A model generated the notes under the pieces. That model saw only the letters and a list, made by a program, of their open reading frames with translations. It was not told the DNA's origin and did no database searches. From Periplaneta americana (taxonomy: Eukaryota; Arthropoda; Insecta; Blattodea; Blattidae): a stretch of 64,000 bases of DNA. This document shows positions 32,990-43,927 of the stretch, one piece after another. Where the stretch lies: contig NW_027185502.1 of assembly GCF_040183065.1 (NCBI RefSeq), positions 447,501-511,500 on the forward strand, given 5' to 3'. The translations under genes were made by a program, and so were the position numbers. How positions within the stretch are numbered: the first letter of the stretch is position 1; each line of letters begins with the position of its first letter.

Positions 32990-33145
32990 TTTTAGCTAGT
33001 CAGTGATGTATGCAATGGAGGGGAAAGGAACTGGTCACCCTACCCCATTATCTCCTGGCTTACTTGCCTCATAAGTAGTGCCTTCTTGGTATCACTTGTG
33101 AGGTTCAGACCTTCTTCGGACAGTTGACTAAACAACAAGAGTCCA
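32990..33145 (+). repeat. Dispersed repeat, partner of 13075-13215
   Basis: Ordered words GTGATGTATGCAATGGAGGG, CTACCCCATTATCTCCTGGC, GCCTCATAAGTAGTGCC, GAGGTTCAGACC and GTTGACTAAACAACAA match the reverse complement of the copy in minisatellite territory. It is likely a non-LTR 3' region. Confidence 0.75.
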
Positions 33146-33469
33146 AAAACATACATTTTCAGGAGAAACAAGAAACTATCTGGCAGGAGTGTTGTTGACA
33201 CTTCAAGGTCTTGTTAAAATTCATCAAGCCACTTCTTAAGGTGTTATAAAAACTTGAAAACTGAAGTACATATTTTACAATGTAAATTGTCTCATAGAAA
33301 TACATGTGTAAATATAAGTAACTGTGGACAATGGTTGTTTTAAGAAAAAATACTCTGTTGTGGCTGGTGTGCTTCCCCTTTAATCTTCTTTTTCTTTATT
33401 CCTGTTTCTTCTCCTTTCCTTGCTTACATTTCTTCCATGGGATTACTTCTGCACCTAAAGATGACGAGT

Positions 33470-33690
33470 CAAAAAAATGACTTTCATACTCCATCGGCAA
33501 GTCTATCATGCTTTCAAAAAGGAGTGTGTTATATGGCAGTAAAAATTTGTAATAGCCTCCCTATGGATATAAAAATGAAACTGAAAACATAAGATTATTT
33601 AGAGCCAAATTAAAGAGGTATCTAATTTCTCACGCCTTCTATTCTGTAGGTGAATTCATGACATTCAACAATGCTTCATGAAATTGATAC
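33470..33690 (+). mobile_element. Non-LTR C-terminal tail (family V, jockey/CR1-like)
   Basis: It reads KGVCYMAVKICNSLPMDIKM with one frame change, then FRAKLKRYLISHAFYSVGEF. The 'KG--Y---K-YN-LP--IK ... FK--LK--L--HAFYS--EF' pattern closes many non-LTR polyproteins. Upstream RT is absent. Confidence 0.65.
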
Positions 33691-33924
33691 TAAAACTTTG
33701 TGTTGTACTAGTAGACTATATTGTAAACCTCCACTAGACTGTAACTATAAATTAAGACTTTATAGTAGTGTTAAGCTTTTTGACTTGTTTCATATTCTAG
33801 CTGCGAAGCAATGTACGAATGCATGGAATGTTGATAAATACAATACAATTCATATTTGTTTTCAGTTTTCTACTTGTAATTTAGAACCATTTAACTGGTA
33901 ATAGATAGACAACTAAAATGTACC

Positions 33925-35206
33925 AGGGTCACTCCAAAAAGTAATGCACAACATTTTTTAAATTTATGTTTTATTCTACACCTTCGCAATTTATGGAGGT
34001 CATAGATACAACCTTCCCACTTGTAGATATTCATATTTGATTTAAGTCGTTCCCGTGAGTGGCGCCATGATAGCACTCCTTCAAGATGGCTGCTGTACTT
34101 GACATTCGTCAGAAGCAACGTGCTGTTATCGAGTTGCTGTGCTGTAAAAACGAGACAGTGGGAAACATTCACAAGAGGTTGAGAAAGGTACATGGAGATG
34201 CAGCTGTCGATCGCAGTACGCTTAGTCAGTGGTCAAGCAGATTATCTGGTGAAAGAGGACACGCCAATATTCAGAATACTCCTCGCAGCGGCAAACCCTT
34301 CACTGCACGAAGTCCTGACAATGTTCAGCTCTTTAACAACATGGTTGTGGCTGACAAACGCGTCACAGTGAAAGAATTGTCAAACCAAGATGGAACAGGA
34401 GAAGCAATTGTGTCCAGAATATTGAAAGGTTTGTGCCAGGTGGGTTCCGAGGATGTTGACAGAAGCCCACAAAGAAACCCGAAAAACAGTGTGCAGCGAA
34501 CTTTTGGACCAGTACGAGAATGGTGGAGATGATTTTCTTGCAAGAATTGTGACAGGAGATCAAATATGGCTCCACGATTTTGACCGGAGATAAAGAGGCA
34601 GACAATGGAGTGGATCATACCAATTCACCAAAGAAAAAATAATCCAAAACTGCGCCTTTGGCAGAAAATGTTATGGCTACTGTGTTTTTTCGATTCAGAA
34701 CTCTTGCTTGTGGACTTCATCCCACACGGAATCACCATTAATTCTGACACGTATGTGGCAACTCTCAAGAAACTTCAAGCTCAACTGAGTCGTGTTCGAC
34801 CACATCGGAGCAGGATGTTCTGCTATTTCACAACAACGCACGGCCACATGTCAGTCACAAGACCACAGACCAGATAAGAAAACTTTGATGGACAACATTG
34901 AAACAACCACCTTACAGTTCTGATCTGGCACCATGCGATTGCCATCTCTTTGGTAAACTGAAGGAACGAGATTTGAAGATGACGACTCCCTCGTGCACGC
35001 TACTAAAAAGTGTTGGTCCAGACTTTTATTGTGTAGATATACAGGCCTTTGTTCTAATGTGGAGTAAGGCAGTTGAAAGGGACAGGGATTATGTGGAAAA
35101 GTGACATTTTGTTCATAAAGGATGTAACTACATTCTGTGAAAATAGCAAAGCTGTAGGATAAAAATTTAATTTTTAAATATTGTGCATTACTTTTGGAGT
35201 GACCCT
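33925..35206 (+). mobile_element. Full-length but inactive mariner-like element
   Basis: Inverted ends (AGGGTCACTCC, poly-A, GTAATGCACAA at the left; the complement at 35172-35206) bound 1.28 kb, the usual mariner size. The transposase starts at ATG 34086 (MAAVLDIRQKQRAVIELLCC) with an HTH-bearing N-terminus. Later blocks are VTGDQIWLHDFD (first catalytic D), LLVDFIPHGITINSDTY, an FHNNARPH block in another frame, and YSSDLAPCDCHLFGKLKE (third D). Frameshifts and stops (34532, 34594, 34875 and others) break it. The second catalytic position is HNNARPH rather than HDNARPH. Confidence 0.9.
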
Positions 35207-36060
35207 TGAATAATAGCTTTAAATTACTTTAAATGTTATAATTACTTATTTTATATAGTTAAGGAATAATACAGAAACCCTATCTTCCTGCTCTTTTCCA
35301 TGGGGCAAGATCAGCAGCTTACTGCCGAAGTTGCCCCAATTGGCAAGAAAAAAATTATTAATCAGTACCCTTACTAGGGGCCTGGAACCAGCTTTCCAAG
35401 TGCATAGTCTGATACAGATTTAGTCGTTCTAATTAATGATGCCACTCACTAATATCGTCAATGTTATCATTACGGTTCTTTAAGACATTCAATATCGTAA
35501 TTATAATAAGCCATGAGTTAAAAAATTATATTTACCTGTCAGAACTGCAAATATCTCTCCATACCACACAAGCATTATTCACAGCAAGCGACCATGTTTT
35601 CTCAATACCCTACCCTCTAAACAAGCCCCTATTTGCTCAGGTCTTCGAAACAAATGCCATGACGAAGTTGCCCCTAATGCCGAACTTGCCCCGACCTCCC
35701 CTAGTAAAGTTTACTACACAAACACTTTACCAACTAACTAAGGGTAAATAAACAAATAGTAAACATAATTCTTAGGGAGCATAAGTTATTTACATTAAGT
35801 TTAAGCTTCCTTATGTAAAGTTATTTTTTATTAATTTGTCCTACAGAATAATATCTGTAATATTGACAATTAAAATTATAGCCAGCAGTGCATATTTCTG
35901 TACAGATTACTGTGCACTTAACTGCGGAATCCCGGCCAAACAAGCCACTCAATTGAGTGTGCTCCTAATATAATGGCAGTTGACATTGGACATATATATC
36001 AACATATAATGTAAGCCTAACTTGGAGTCAGGCCAAAAGGGAAACATTCAAGGAGGAAGG
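35207..36060. other. Unassigned stretch
   Basis: No gene. The word GTTGCCCC or CTTGCCCC occurs near 35330, 35667 and 35689, without a clear tandem structure. Confidence 0.4.
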
Positions 36061-36172
36061 TTCGGTCTGGTGCTGTGGATTGAATTCGGCGTAGCTCAGT
36101 GGTCAGAGCGCTTAGTACGTAGAACCAAAGACCCGGGTTCGATCCCTGGTGCCGGAGCGAATTTTTCTCCTC
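36060..36172 (+). mobile_element. tRNA-derived SINE type C, copy 1
   Basis: GGTCTGGTGCTGTGGATTGAA precedes a tRNA-like part: GGCGTAGCTCAGTGGTCAGA (A box), then CCCGGGTTCGATCCCTGG (B box), then CGGAGCGAATTTTTCTCC. The same order is found at 40050-40165 and inverted at 39910-40016, so it is a repeat and not a tRNA gene. Confidence 0.8.
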
Positions 36173-36277
36173 AATATTAATTCCTTATGTAAGTTGCTTT
36201 CAAATTGGTTTTAATAAGTTATTACAGAAATAGTTACAAAATACACTAAGTTACTCATGTGACAATATTCTTATAAA

Positions 36278-36568
36278 TCAATCCGCCTTGACCTTGTAAT
36301 ACTTCTCTAAAGAATGAATTTCACTTAACAAATGTTTATTTTGAACAATCATGTCATGAAAAGCAACACAGTCCTCATTGAAGAATGATTTTACAACAAG
36401 CATTGATTTTATTGTTTTTACAGACAATTTATTTTTCTCATCAGTCCATAGAGCATTCATGCAGGAAAATAATCTTTCGACATACGCATTCATTCCAGGG
36501 ATACACATAATGAACTCCACTACTCTCTTCAAATTTGAGAGTTCTCCTTCAGTACTTTTAAAAAACAT
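36278..36568 (-). pseudogene. hAT transposase C-terminal (dimerisation) fragment
   Basis: The minus strand is open for 97 codons: EGELSNLKRVVEFIMCIPGM, then NAYVERLFSCMNALWTDEKN, then KLSVKTIKSMLVVKSFFNED. The 'NA-VER-FS-MN--W-DE-N-L-V-T-K--L-VK' pattern is the hAT C-terminal dimerisation region. The upstream transposase is not readable. At 36787-36830 a stretch ending CGTCTGAGAACCCTA could be this element's outer end, with CGGGAC repeats inside. Confidence 0.7.
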
Positions 36569-36980
36569 TTGGTGTTGCCATCACTCGCCTTGAGAAATTA
36601 ATAACTCACAATAATATTGTTTCATAATAGTCCAACTATAGTCATCTGCAATGATGAAGTGTGATCTTTGTAATTTGTAATATAGAATAAACATTGGAAC
36701 TTTTCCATTTTTTCTCAGTTTAGAACTCTAAAATACGAGACAGAAAGCTGTCCCGAAGACTTTTCTCGGGAAACTGGACGCATTAGCGAAAAACGAGATG
36801 ATCCCGTATTTTACGGGACGTCTGAGAACCCTATATCTGTTGGCATTTCAATGCAAGGGACATATTTACATCAATCCTTTCCACATGCTTTCCCAACAGT
36901 TATTAACGTTTCCACTTCATTATCACTATAATTATATTATCAAAATCGCATTTCTCCTCTTTGAGCTGGTATGGTTGGAT

Positions 36981-37218
36981 ACTTTTTTTTTAGTGGGTTA
37001 TTTTACGACGCTTTTTCAAGTGCTGAGGTTACCTAGCATCTGAATGATGTCAGCAAAATAAGTCCAGGGTCCAGCGCCGAAAGTTATCCAGCATTTGCAC
37101 TTGATAGGTTGAGGGAAAACTCGGGGAAAAACCTCAATCAGGTAACTTGTCCCAACCAGGATTTGAACCCAGGCCCGTTCGTTTCAGGGTCAGGCATGCT
37201 GTTACTCCACAGAGGTGG
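36981..37218 (-). mobile_element. SINE-A copy with 10 bp target duplication
   Basis: Nearly complete: GGTTATTTTACGACGCTTTT, CCAGCGCCGAAAGTTATCC, GGTTGAGGGAAAACTCGGGG, a B-box region (CCAGGATTTGAACCCAGGC) and the head end GTTACTCCACAGAGGTGG. It is flanked by ATGGTTGGAT at 36971-36980 and 37219-37228. A 75-codon minus-strand frame over it is spurious. Confidence 0.92.
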
Positions 37219-37439
37219 ATGGTTGGATCCCTGAAGCCATAGCACACTATAATTTATCTCAAAATGAATGCGATTTGTATATCTGCATAGAAACAGGCAT
37301 ATGTATGCAATGTTGTCACCGGCAGCTGAGCCAAATGATGTCATCAGGTACTCGCTTTTCTCCATCTTTCCTCGGGTGTTTTTGAAGGTACAGATGCCAT
37401 GTTTGAATTAAACTGATTGTAATTCCTTCCTATGTTAAA

Positions 37440-37640
37440 CTATATGGTGAAAATAGTGCTGACGCTGAGGTAGTTCCGGTGATTTCGGAAGTGAAATTCT
37501 TTTAATTTATAAGGGATTTTGGTAATTCAGTATAAAACGTTGGTCAATATGGCGGACATCATCTAGAATCTGTGACAGGTTAGGTTTGGTTTGTTCAGGT
37601 TTTTTATATGCCTATCAAAAAATGTATATGCAAGGCAGTA
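37440..37640. repeat. Dispersed repeat related to 39400-39850
   Basis: GAGGTAGTTCCGGTGATTTC here recurs in direct orientation near 39548. The part TTGGTCAATATGGC ... GACAGGTTAGGTTTGG recurs inverted near 39430-39520. The mixture of orientations suggests an element with internal inverted structure. Confidence 0.6.
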
Positions 37641-39395
37641 GCGGCCCGCAGTTACAAAGGCTGGCAGCTCTGCATGAAAAATAGTGTATTTAGCAAACGC
37701 ATGCTGTTTATTGCATCTAAATCGGATAACGCGTGTAATTACAGCGCCTTCTTGAAGTTGACTGTACACCCGAAATTGTACTCTGACAATCCATGCGGCC
37801 TACCCACCCCGTGTGCTACACCTTCTCTCACCTAGCACAACTAGTTACTTAGTGGAGATATGCCCCACATGTTAATACCTGAATGAACAACCATCAGGAA
37901 CTTTTTATCTTCGAACACTTTTAACTCCTACCTAATTTCGTTACGCCAACTTTTCTAGCCTACACCCGTACCGGTTGACGGAATTATAAGACAGAGAGCT
38001 GGGAGTTCCTATAGATTTGCAATAAAGTATCGTAACTTGACCAGTTTGTGAACATGTTTGTTCCATTATTAAATTTAATTCTCTGGCATAACAGTGCAAG
38101 AAATGAGCTGTGAGGCACAATACAAATTCTCCATGTTTCCAACTCATTACGTTAGCCCGCCATTAACCAGCACAATTAATTCATGTGGTTCAATTATGAC
38201 TGAATTTCCGTTAAGCCTATGTTCCAGTAAGATAGTTTGCACCAAACTTTCAGCATCATGTTTTGGTGGCAGTGAAGAGAAATTTCCAATAATTTTATTG
38301 CTATCCAGCAATTAATTTTGAATTGTTTTCGTAGTTCCTTTCAATTGTGGCCAGCCCTATAAATGATCTTTGAAAGTTTAATCTAAATGTGGAGTGAAAT
38401 CAGTCAAACCCTGAAATATATCGCGGTTTATTGAATCTTCTGATTCGGCAAGTCCTCGCATCACTAATTCAAATGCGACACAGAATTAATTATTTCAGAT
38501 AGACAATAACTTACCTATTTTTAGAAACATTTTCATCTTGTTTCTAAATGTTAATACAATATGGAGAATCAAGCTGTGTTACAATATTTTAATATCGCTA
38601 GCAGTGACAAATCTGTTTGACTTGAATTGAGTTCTCGAATTTTCATGCTTTTCTAGTTTTTTAAGTGAAATTAATTAAATCCTTCACTCCGGTATTTGTC
38701 CATGTATTTTCTCCTCTAACTAGAATACACTGGTGGGGGAGAAAGCATTTTCATGAGCACAGCAAAAAACCAATCGTTTCCATTACACATGTCGGTATTA
38801 GAATGACTAGTAGGCTACATGATTTCCTCGACTTTTTCCAGAAATTTCAATATTTAAATTTGGTGTAGGACGTCCTAATTTAAGTTAAAGTGCAATTTCT
38901 CTTTTAATTTCGGAAAGGGTTTGTCGATTAGGTTTTCATTTCATTCATTTTTAATATAAAATATTTCCTTAGACACACTGACTAATCACATCACACCACA
39001 CACTGGCTATAACACACTGGAACTGTAATGATAGGCTATACAGTAGTCCAGAAGCCTGTGTGTTCTAACGCAGGTCATAAAGATATGAGGGGTTGGCAGT
39101 TCTTTTGTGTATTCGAAGAGAGCTGCTTCGGTTGCAGCTCTAATGCAGTCTTATGGAACGGTGAAGAAAACCAGTTTTCTGCTGCCAACTGCCCTATGTT
39201 GAGCTTCAGGAACTGCCAATCACAAACCCGAAAAGTACACTACAGATAAAATTCTCGAGCAGTTCAAGGCTCCTACAGACAGTAAAATCTCGAATCAAAG
39301 GAGAATAAATTGGAAATATAAATGAAACAATGAACTAGATTACATAAAAGCACGTTTTACATTTTTAATTTTACAGGTCCATTTAAATGGCGATT
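37641..39395. other. Unassigned stretch
   Basis: Several short overlapping frames exist on both strands, none with recognisable family features. No terminal repeats were noticed. Confidence 0.4.
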
Positions 39396-39860
39396 CTGCA
39401 GCTTTGCAATTCTTATTGTAGAACTACCCCTGATGCAAGGCATACCAAAAACCTCAACAAACCATACCTAACCTGTCACTGATGTCCATCAGATTGACCA
39501 ACGTTTTCTACAAATTACCAGGATTTTTTAAGTGAAACTAGGACTGAGGTAGTTCAAGTGATTTCAGAAGTGAAAATCGTTTAATTTAAAAAGGATTTCT
39601 TATGATGATGCAGTTGAACGTATATGCAAGGCATAACAAAAGCTTAAACTAACCAAGCCTAACCTGTCATAGATTCGTATATACAAGGTGTATAAGCGCA
39701 GTGTGAAGGAAATTACCTCAGAGGTAGTTTAGCCATTTTTTTGTGGAAATGCAATTGATTCTATATGCAAAGCATAACAAAAGCCTAAATTAATCAAACC
39801 TAACCTGTCACAAATTCATATATGCAAGGTGTGTAAGCACACAGCGAATTAGCTCAGTGC
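39396..39860 (+). repeat. Threefold repeat of ATGCAAGGCATAACAAAAGCC / CCTAACCTGTCA motif
   Basis: Three units, at about 39433, 39618 and 39765, share GCAAGGCATAMCAAAA followed 20-25 bp later by CCTAACCTGTCA. The last two also share ATTCRTATATRCAAGGTG. They are spaced 150-185 bp apart with different filler. The CCTAACCTGTCA end also occurs inverted at 37573. Confidence 0.6.
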
Positions 39861-39909
39861 TATGTAAAGATTAACTTTTGGTCCTACACAATTGATCTGT
39901 TATGGTTAC

Positions 39910-40175
39910 AATGGTTATTAAAGGAGAAAAATTCGCTCCGGCACCGAGGATCGAACCAGGGTCCTTGGTTCTACGTACCAAGTGCTTTAACCACTAAGCT
40001 ACGCAAGTTCAATCCACAGCACCGGAAAAAACACTAGAGAAGGGTGATTCGATCTGGTGCTGTGGATTGAACTTCGGTGTAGCTTAGTGGTCAGAGCGTT
40101 TGGTACGTAAAACCAAGGATCCTCGTCCGATCCTCGGCGCCGGAGCGAATTTTTCTCCTTTAATAACCATTGTTA
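39910..40175. mobile_element. Head-to-head inverted pair of type C tRNA-derived repeats
   Basis: The left arm (39910-40025, minus orientation) and right arm (40050-40175, plus) are inverted copies from the outer AATGGTTATTAAAGGAGAAA through the tRNA-like part to the inner AATCCACAGCACCGG. A spacer of ~30 bp lies between. Arms of about 115 bp are close to identical, so the transcript or single strand could fold into a long hairpin. A single copy is at 36060. Confidence 0.85.
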
Positions 40176-40355
40176 CCTCAGCGCTAGTTTACCTAACTAT
40201 ATGATAAACTAAATATAGGCCCTAATATTTTTTGTGTTGTGATTCCCTTTAACAGTAGAAAAAAATGAAATTGAAATGATATAGCTACATGTAAGGGGAG
40301 AGATGTAACTTCTGCTCCCCATCTGGCACTGTTTATGCTAGACAGTAGGCCTCTT

Positions 40356-41004
40356 GGCCACACTTGTGGATAACGGTTAGCGCATCTGACCGCAAAACCA
40401 GGTGGTCAGGGCAAGTTATCTGGTCGACGTTTTTTCTCCTCAATCCAAGAGGAGGAAATCGCATCCTTAGAATAATACTGCCGTTAACTCTCAAAAACTG
40501 AATTTTCAGTTACAGGTAGTTTTTTAATCTTTGTTTGATCCTCTATCAAACAATAGAACTGTGGTATCTCTAAGTTCAAGCGCAAAGTCTGCAGGGCCCA
40601 TAGGTAGGCTAATAATACAATGGTAATTCGGAGTTTTCGTACGACTTGGATACGTTTATCTTGCATTTACTCAAACCTAACGGGCGCGCTTCCGAACAGG
40701 GCAATGGCATTTTCCCTAAGGTTAGAGCTCAGTTTAGGTGTGTGTGTGTGTGTGTGTGTATTAATCGAAAATTAGGGGCTAGAAAATATTCAAAATAGGA
40801 CACATGTTTATATGGCATTTTTTTTCGATTAGGCTAATACACACACCTAAACTGGACTTTAACCTTAGGGGAAATGCCGCTGCCCCTGTTCGGAAGCGCG
40901 CCCCTCATTTCATCGGCATTATCACCTTCATTTCATTCAGACGCTAAATAACCTGAGGGCTTCCCAACCTGAGATATAGATACAGCGTCGTAAAGTAACC
41001 CACT
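40356..41004 (+). mobile_element. SINE-A copy split by an insertion, 12 bp target duplication
   Basis: The head (CCACACTTGTGGATAACGG, GCAAGTTATCTGGTCGACG, then CCTCAATCCAAGAGGAGGAAAT) runs to ~40463. The 3' body resumes at ~40904 (CATTTCATCGGCATTATCACC shortened, then CAGCGTCGTAAAGTAACC). Perfect AGTAGGCCTCTT copies flank the whole at 40344-40355 and 41005-41016. This shows that the intervening ~440 bp is secondary. About 27 bp of SINE is missing at the insertion point. Confidence 0.88.
40681..40904. mobile_element. Foldback (long inverted repeat) element
   Basis: The left arm GGGCGCGCTTCCGAACAGGG..TTCCCTAAGGTTAGAGCTCAG..TTAGGTGTGTG is matched by the reverse complement of the right arm (40824-40904). 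Arms are about 80-95 bp with a loop of ~60 bp. The left arm holds a (GT)9-10 tract, the right arm only ACACACAC, so the arms differ mainly by microsatellite length. No coding. It lies within the material that splits the SINE at 40356-41004. Confidence 0.85.
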
Positions 41005-41115
41005 AGTAGGCCTCTTACTGAAATTCAAAAGTATAATGTAGTAGCAAGGATATACTTTAGTGCAACCTTTGCTAAATTATATACATTGTGAAATTATAAT
41101 ATCCTCAAAACAACA

Positions 41116-41359
41116 GTCCACACTTGTAGAGTAATGGTCAGCACGTCTGACTGCGAAACCAGGTGGCCCGGGTTCCAATCCCGGTCGGGGCAAGTTACCT
41201 GGTTGAGGTCTTTTTCCGGGGTTTTCCCTCAACCCAATACCAGCATATGCTGGGTAACTTTCGGTGCTGGACCTCGGACTCACTTCACCGGCATTATCAC
41301 CTTCATATCATTCAGACGCTAAATAACCTAGATGTTGAAAAAGCGTCGTAAAATAACTT
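41116..41359 (+). mobile_element. SINE-A copy, complete, 9 bp target duplication
   Basis: A full copy from GTCCACACTTGTAGAGTAAT (A-box region) through GGCCCGGGTTCCAATCCCGG (B box), GTCTTTTTCCGGGGTTTTCC, GGGTAACTTTCGGTGCTGG and CCGGCATTATCACC to GCGTCGTAAAATAACTT. It is flanked by AAAACAACA at 41107-41115 and 41360-41368. It is the best reference copy in the window. Confidence 0.95.
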
Positions 41360-41563
41360 AAAACAACATAACCTGTGAAGTTAAAGAAAAAAAACCTGCC
41401 TGTTTTCTATTTCCTTCAATCCATTAGCGGGGCGCTGTATAACTTCTCCTGCTGCTATCCGATTAACAACGGTTTCGTCTAATTTCCGAATTACTGCCGG
41501 TCGATTCGTTGTATAAAATTAAACTCATTTATTTCCGTTTATTTCATTCATATTGTAATTTGC

Positions 41564-42417
41564 TAGAGATGGGTAAAAAATAACACAACAGTTATTTTGG
41601 AACTGTTCCGGTCTCGGAACTGTTGCAAAAATGAACAGTAGGTCGGAACCTCCTGTTCCGAAATAACAGTGTTCCGACTCCGAGCTGCTCACTTGCCCAG
41701 CTGTTGCGGGCTCGCAGTACCGCGTTGCACAAGGTATGTTCCGACTCCGAGATAACAGTCGGAACGTCGGAGCTTGTTCCGATGAACCAACGACAGCAGC
41801 AGTTCCACTGTTCTCGTTGTTCTTTATGTTGTACTTGGAACTTCGTTGGATGAAGTTGGTATTTGAAACTCTCACGTGGTTGGAGGGGGGCGCATGGAAA
41901 TTGAAATCCTTGCGGTGGCGCGAACTTTTAATATCAACATTTGTTAAGACTGGCCAATCATCTGTAATGTTATAGTAAGTATTTAATAATCTGTAATATT
42001 CATTCCCGCTTTATGGTTTATTTCACCATTAGTTGACTAATTCTGTTTTATAAACATTCTACAAAGTCATAAAGTACGCATACTATTATTAATTCATTGA
42101 TCAGCTGATTCTATACAAAGGTTAAAGTCGTAAATGGTAATGAGTGGTTTAGTTACAATGTATGTCGTTTGTTGAGGTTAAGTCTGACAAGCACAAGTTT
42201 TTGTGCTATCTTCTCTGTTATCAAAGAACGACAAAAATGTTGTAGCATTATTTGTTGGAAACTACCCATATAAGTACTGATTTGGAGAGCGATGTTTAAT
42301 GCGAAGTTTAAATTACACTTTGGTAAAGATGCGATTCCAACATTTTACTAACCCACTGCGGGGTTTCCAGGTTTCAGTACTGCCAATATATATCATTTTT
42401 TATTTATGAAATTGTAA

Positions 42418-42488
<71 letters not shown>

Positions 42489-42937
42489 ACTGTGCATTAA
42501 GAAAAGTAAAAATAAAAATTAATGATTTTTTTTTTTTTTTAGTTGGCTACCATATCTTTATAACTTTATGTACGAAAACAAAGTGTTGTATTCTGTCCTT
42601 GTAGTCAACAGCTGTGTAATTACTAACATTAAGCTTTTGCGTTCTGTCCGCATGCACAGCAATTTTCCAAAATCGATTCGAATGTGCATTGCAGTGCCAT
42701 CTATAGATAAGAATGTGTACTATGTCATGCCTATGAGTGCTCCAGTGTGAGCTGCATGGTGTTATTTGTCTATGGTAAAGAGGGAGGGTACTGTACCGTT
42801 CGTTTGAACGACTCAACGACTCCGACTCATCACCACTGGTGACTGTTATTTCGGAACTGTTATTTGGAACATAGTATTTTTTCGGAACCGGAACCGTCGG
42901 AACTGTTCCGGGAAAAGAACAACTTCGCCCATCACTA
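41564..42937. mobile_element. Non-autonomous hAT-like element (1,374 bp)
   Basis: Ends TAGAGATGGGTAAAA (left) and, reversed, TAGTGATGGGCGAAG (right) are of the TAGNGATGGGC type seen in many insect hATs. They are flanked by TAATTTGC (41556-41563) and TAATTCGC (42938-42945), an 8 bp target duplication with one difference. Sub-terminal regions carry many GTTCCG/CGGAAC words in both orientations. Inside is a TTA microsatellite (42418-42487) and a T-run. No transposase is recognised. Confidence 0.85.
42418..42487. repeat. (TTA)n microsatellite
   Basis: About 22 TTA triplets without interruption, inside the hAT-like element. Confidence 0.95.
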
Positions 42938-42945
42938 TAATTCGC

Positions 42946-43925
42946 ACAACTGCCCTCATTGCTGCCAACACGATAATGCTGAAAGTCTCCAAATGCCACG
43001 CAAAAAGTCCCCATTTTTTCAAGTAAAATACCTACCTAAAATTTTAAATAAATAAATATTCTATATTATTTTGCGTAAAGTACCATATACTGAATTCCAG
43101 ATAACAAATACTGAGATAAACAAAAATTTGATGCGAAATGTATTAGCCCAGAGCACACATATAACAGTAAGTGCCCTTTCACATGAGCATCATCGACAAA
43201 GAGCAACCGACTGCCATCACACGGAATTTGTTTTCCATGTCACACTGAATATCGATCGACAGAGATAGTTCAAACGTAAACAGTAGAATAATGAAAATCA
43301 TATTGTGAAGCGGGAAAATGAATAGAGGGACAGCTCACGTGCCTCAGGTGAAGATATTGTCATCCATGATATTGTTTTCATACATGAATATTTGAAGAGG
43401 AGATAAAGAAGTAGGCGATCGCAGTGAACAAGAGGTTTAAGAATTATTATCGTTTGTCCATTAATACATACAAGGAGATAATAGAGAAAGTGAGGACACA
43501 GATTTCAGGAGAAGCATAAGTTTCGAAGAAAGGCTGACTGTAACTTTCAGGTAAGCATATACATGTTTTTAATTGGAGGTTTGAAAGTGGCATTCAGTAT
43601 TTACATAACGAAAAGTATTCATGCCATTTTGTGGAAAGTAATAAGTTATAATAAATTTCGTAGCATAAGGCTGTATGACTTATGTTGTAAATAAATTCGG
43701 ACAAATTAAGACTAAATTAAACTAACCTAACCTACACTCTAACCTACCAAAGACCTAATATAACCTTACATACAGTGAGTGCAGTTTGATACATGGAATA
43801 ACATTTTGAAATAATACAGCAACGAAATAGGTATAGCCTATAACATTTCATTAATATTAATAACTACCGTAACTGTTAATGCACAATAATTAATAACAAT
43901 GGACTGTAGGACATATTTATTTATA
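42946..43925. other. Unassigned stretch
   Basis: No gene. A CCTAACCT-rich spot occurs at 43725-43765. Confidence 0.4.
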
Positions 43926-43927
43926 CT

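Noticed and set aside
36088-36160. A tRNA gene
   Set aside because: The same sequence with the same flanks occurs at 39910-40175, and the anticodon stem does not pair well, so it is a tRNA-derived repeat.
42547-43014. 155-codon minus-strand frame
   Set aside because: It crosses the right end and target duplication of the hAT-like element, so it cannot be a single conserved gene.
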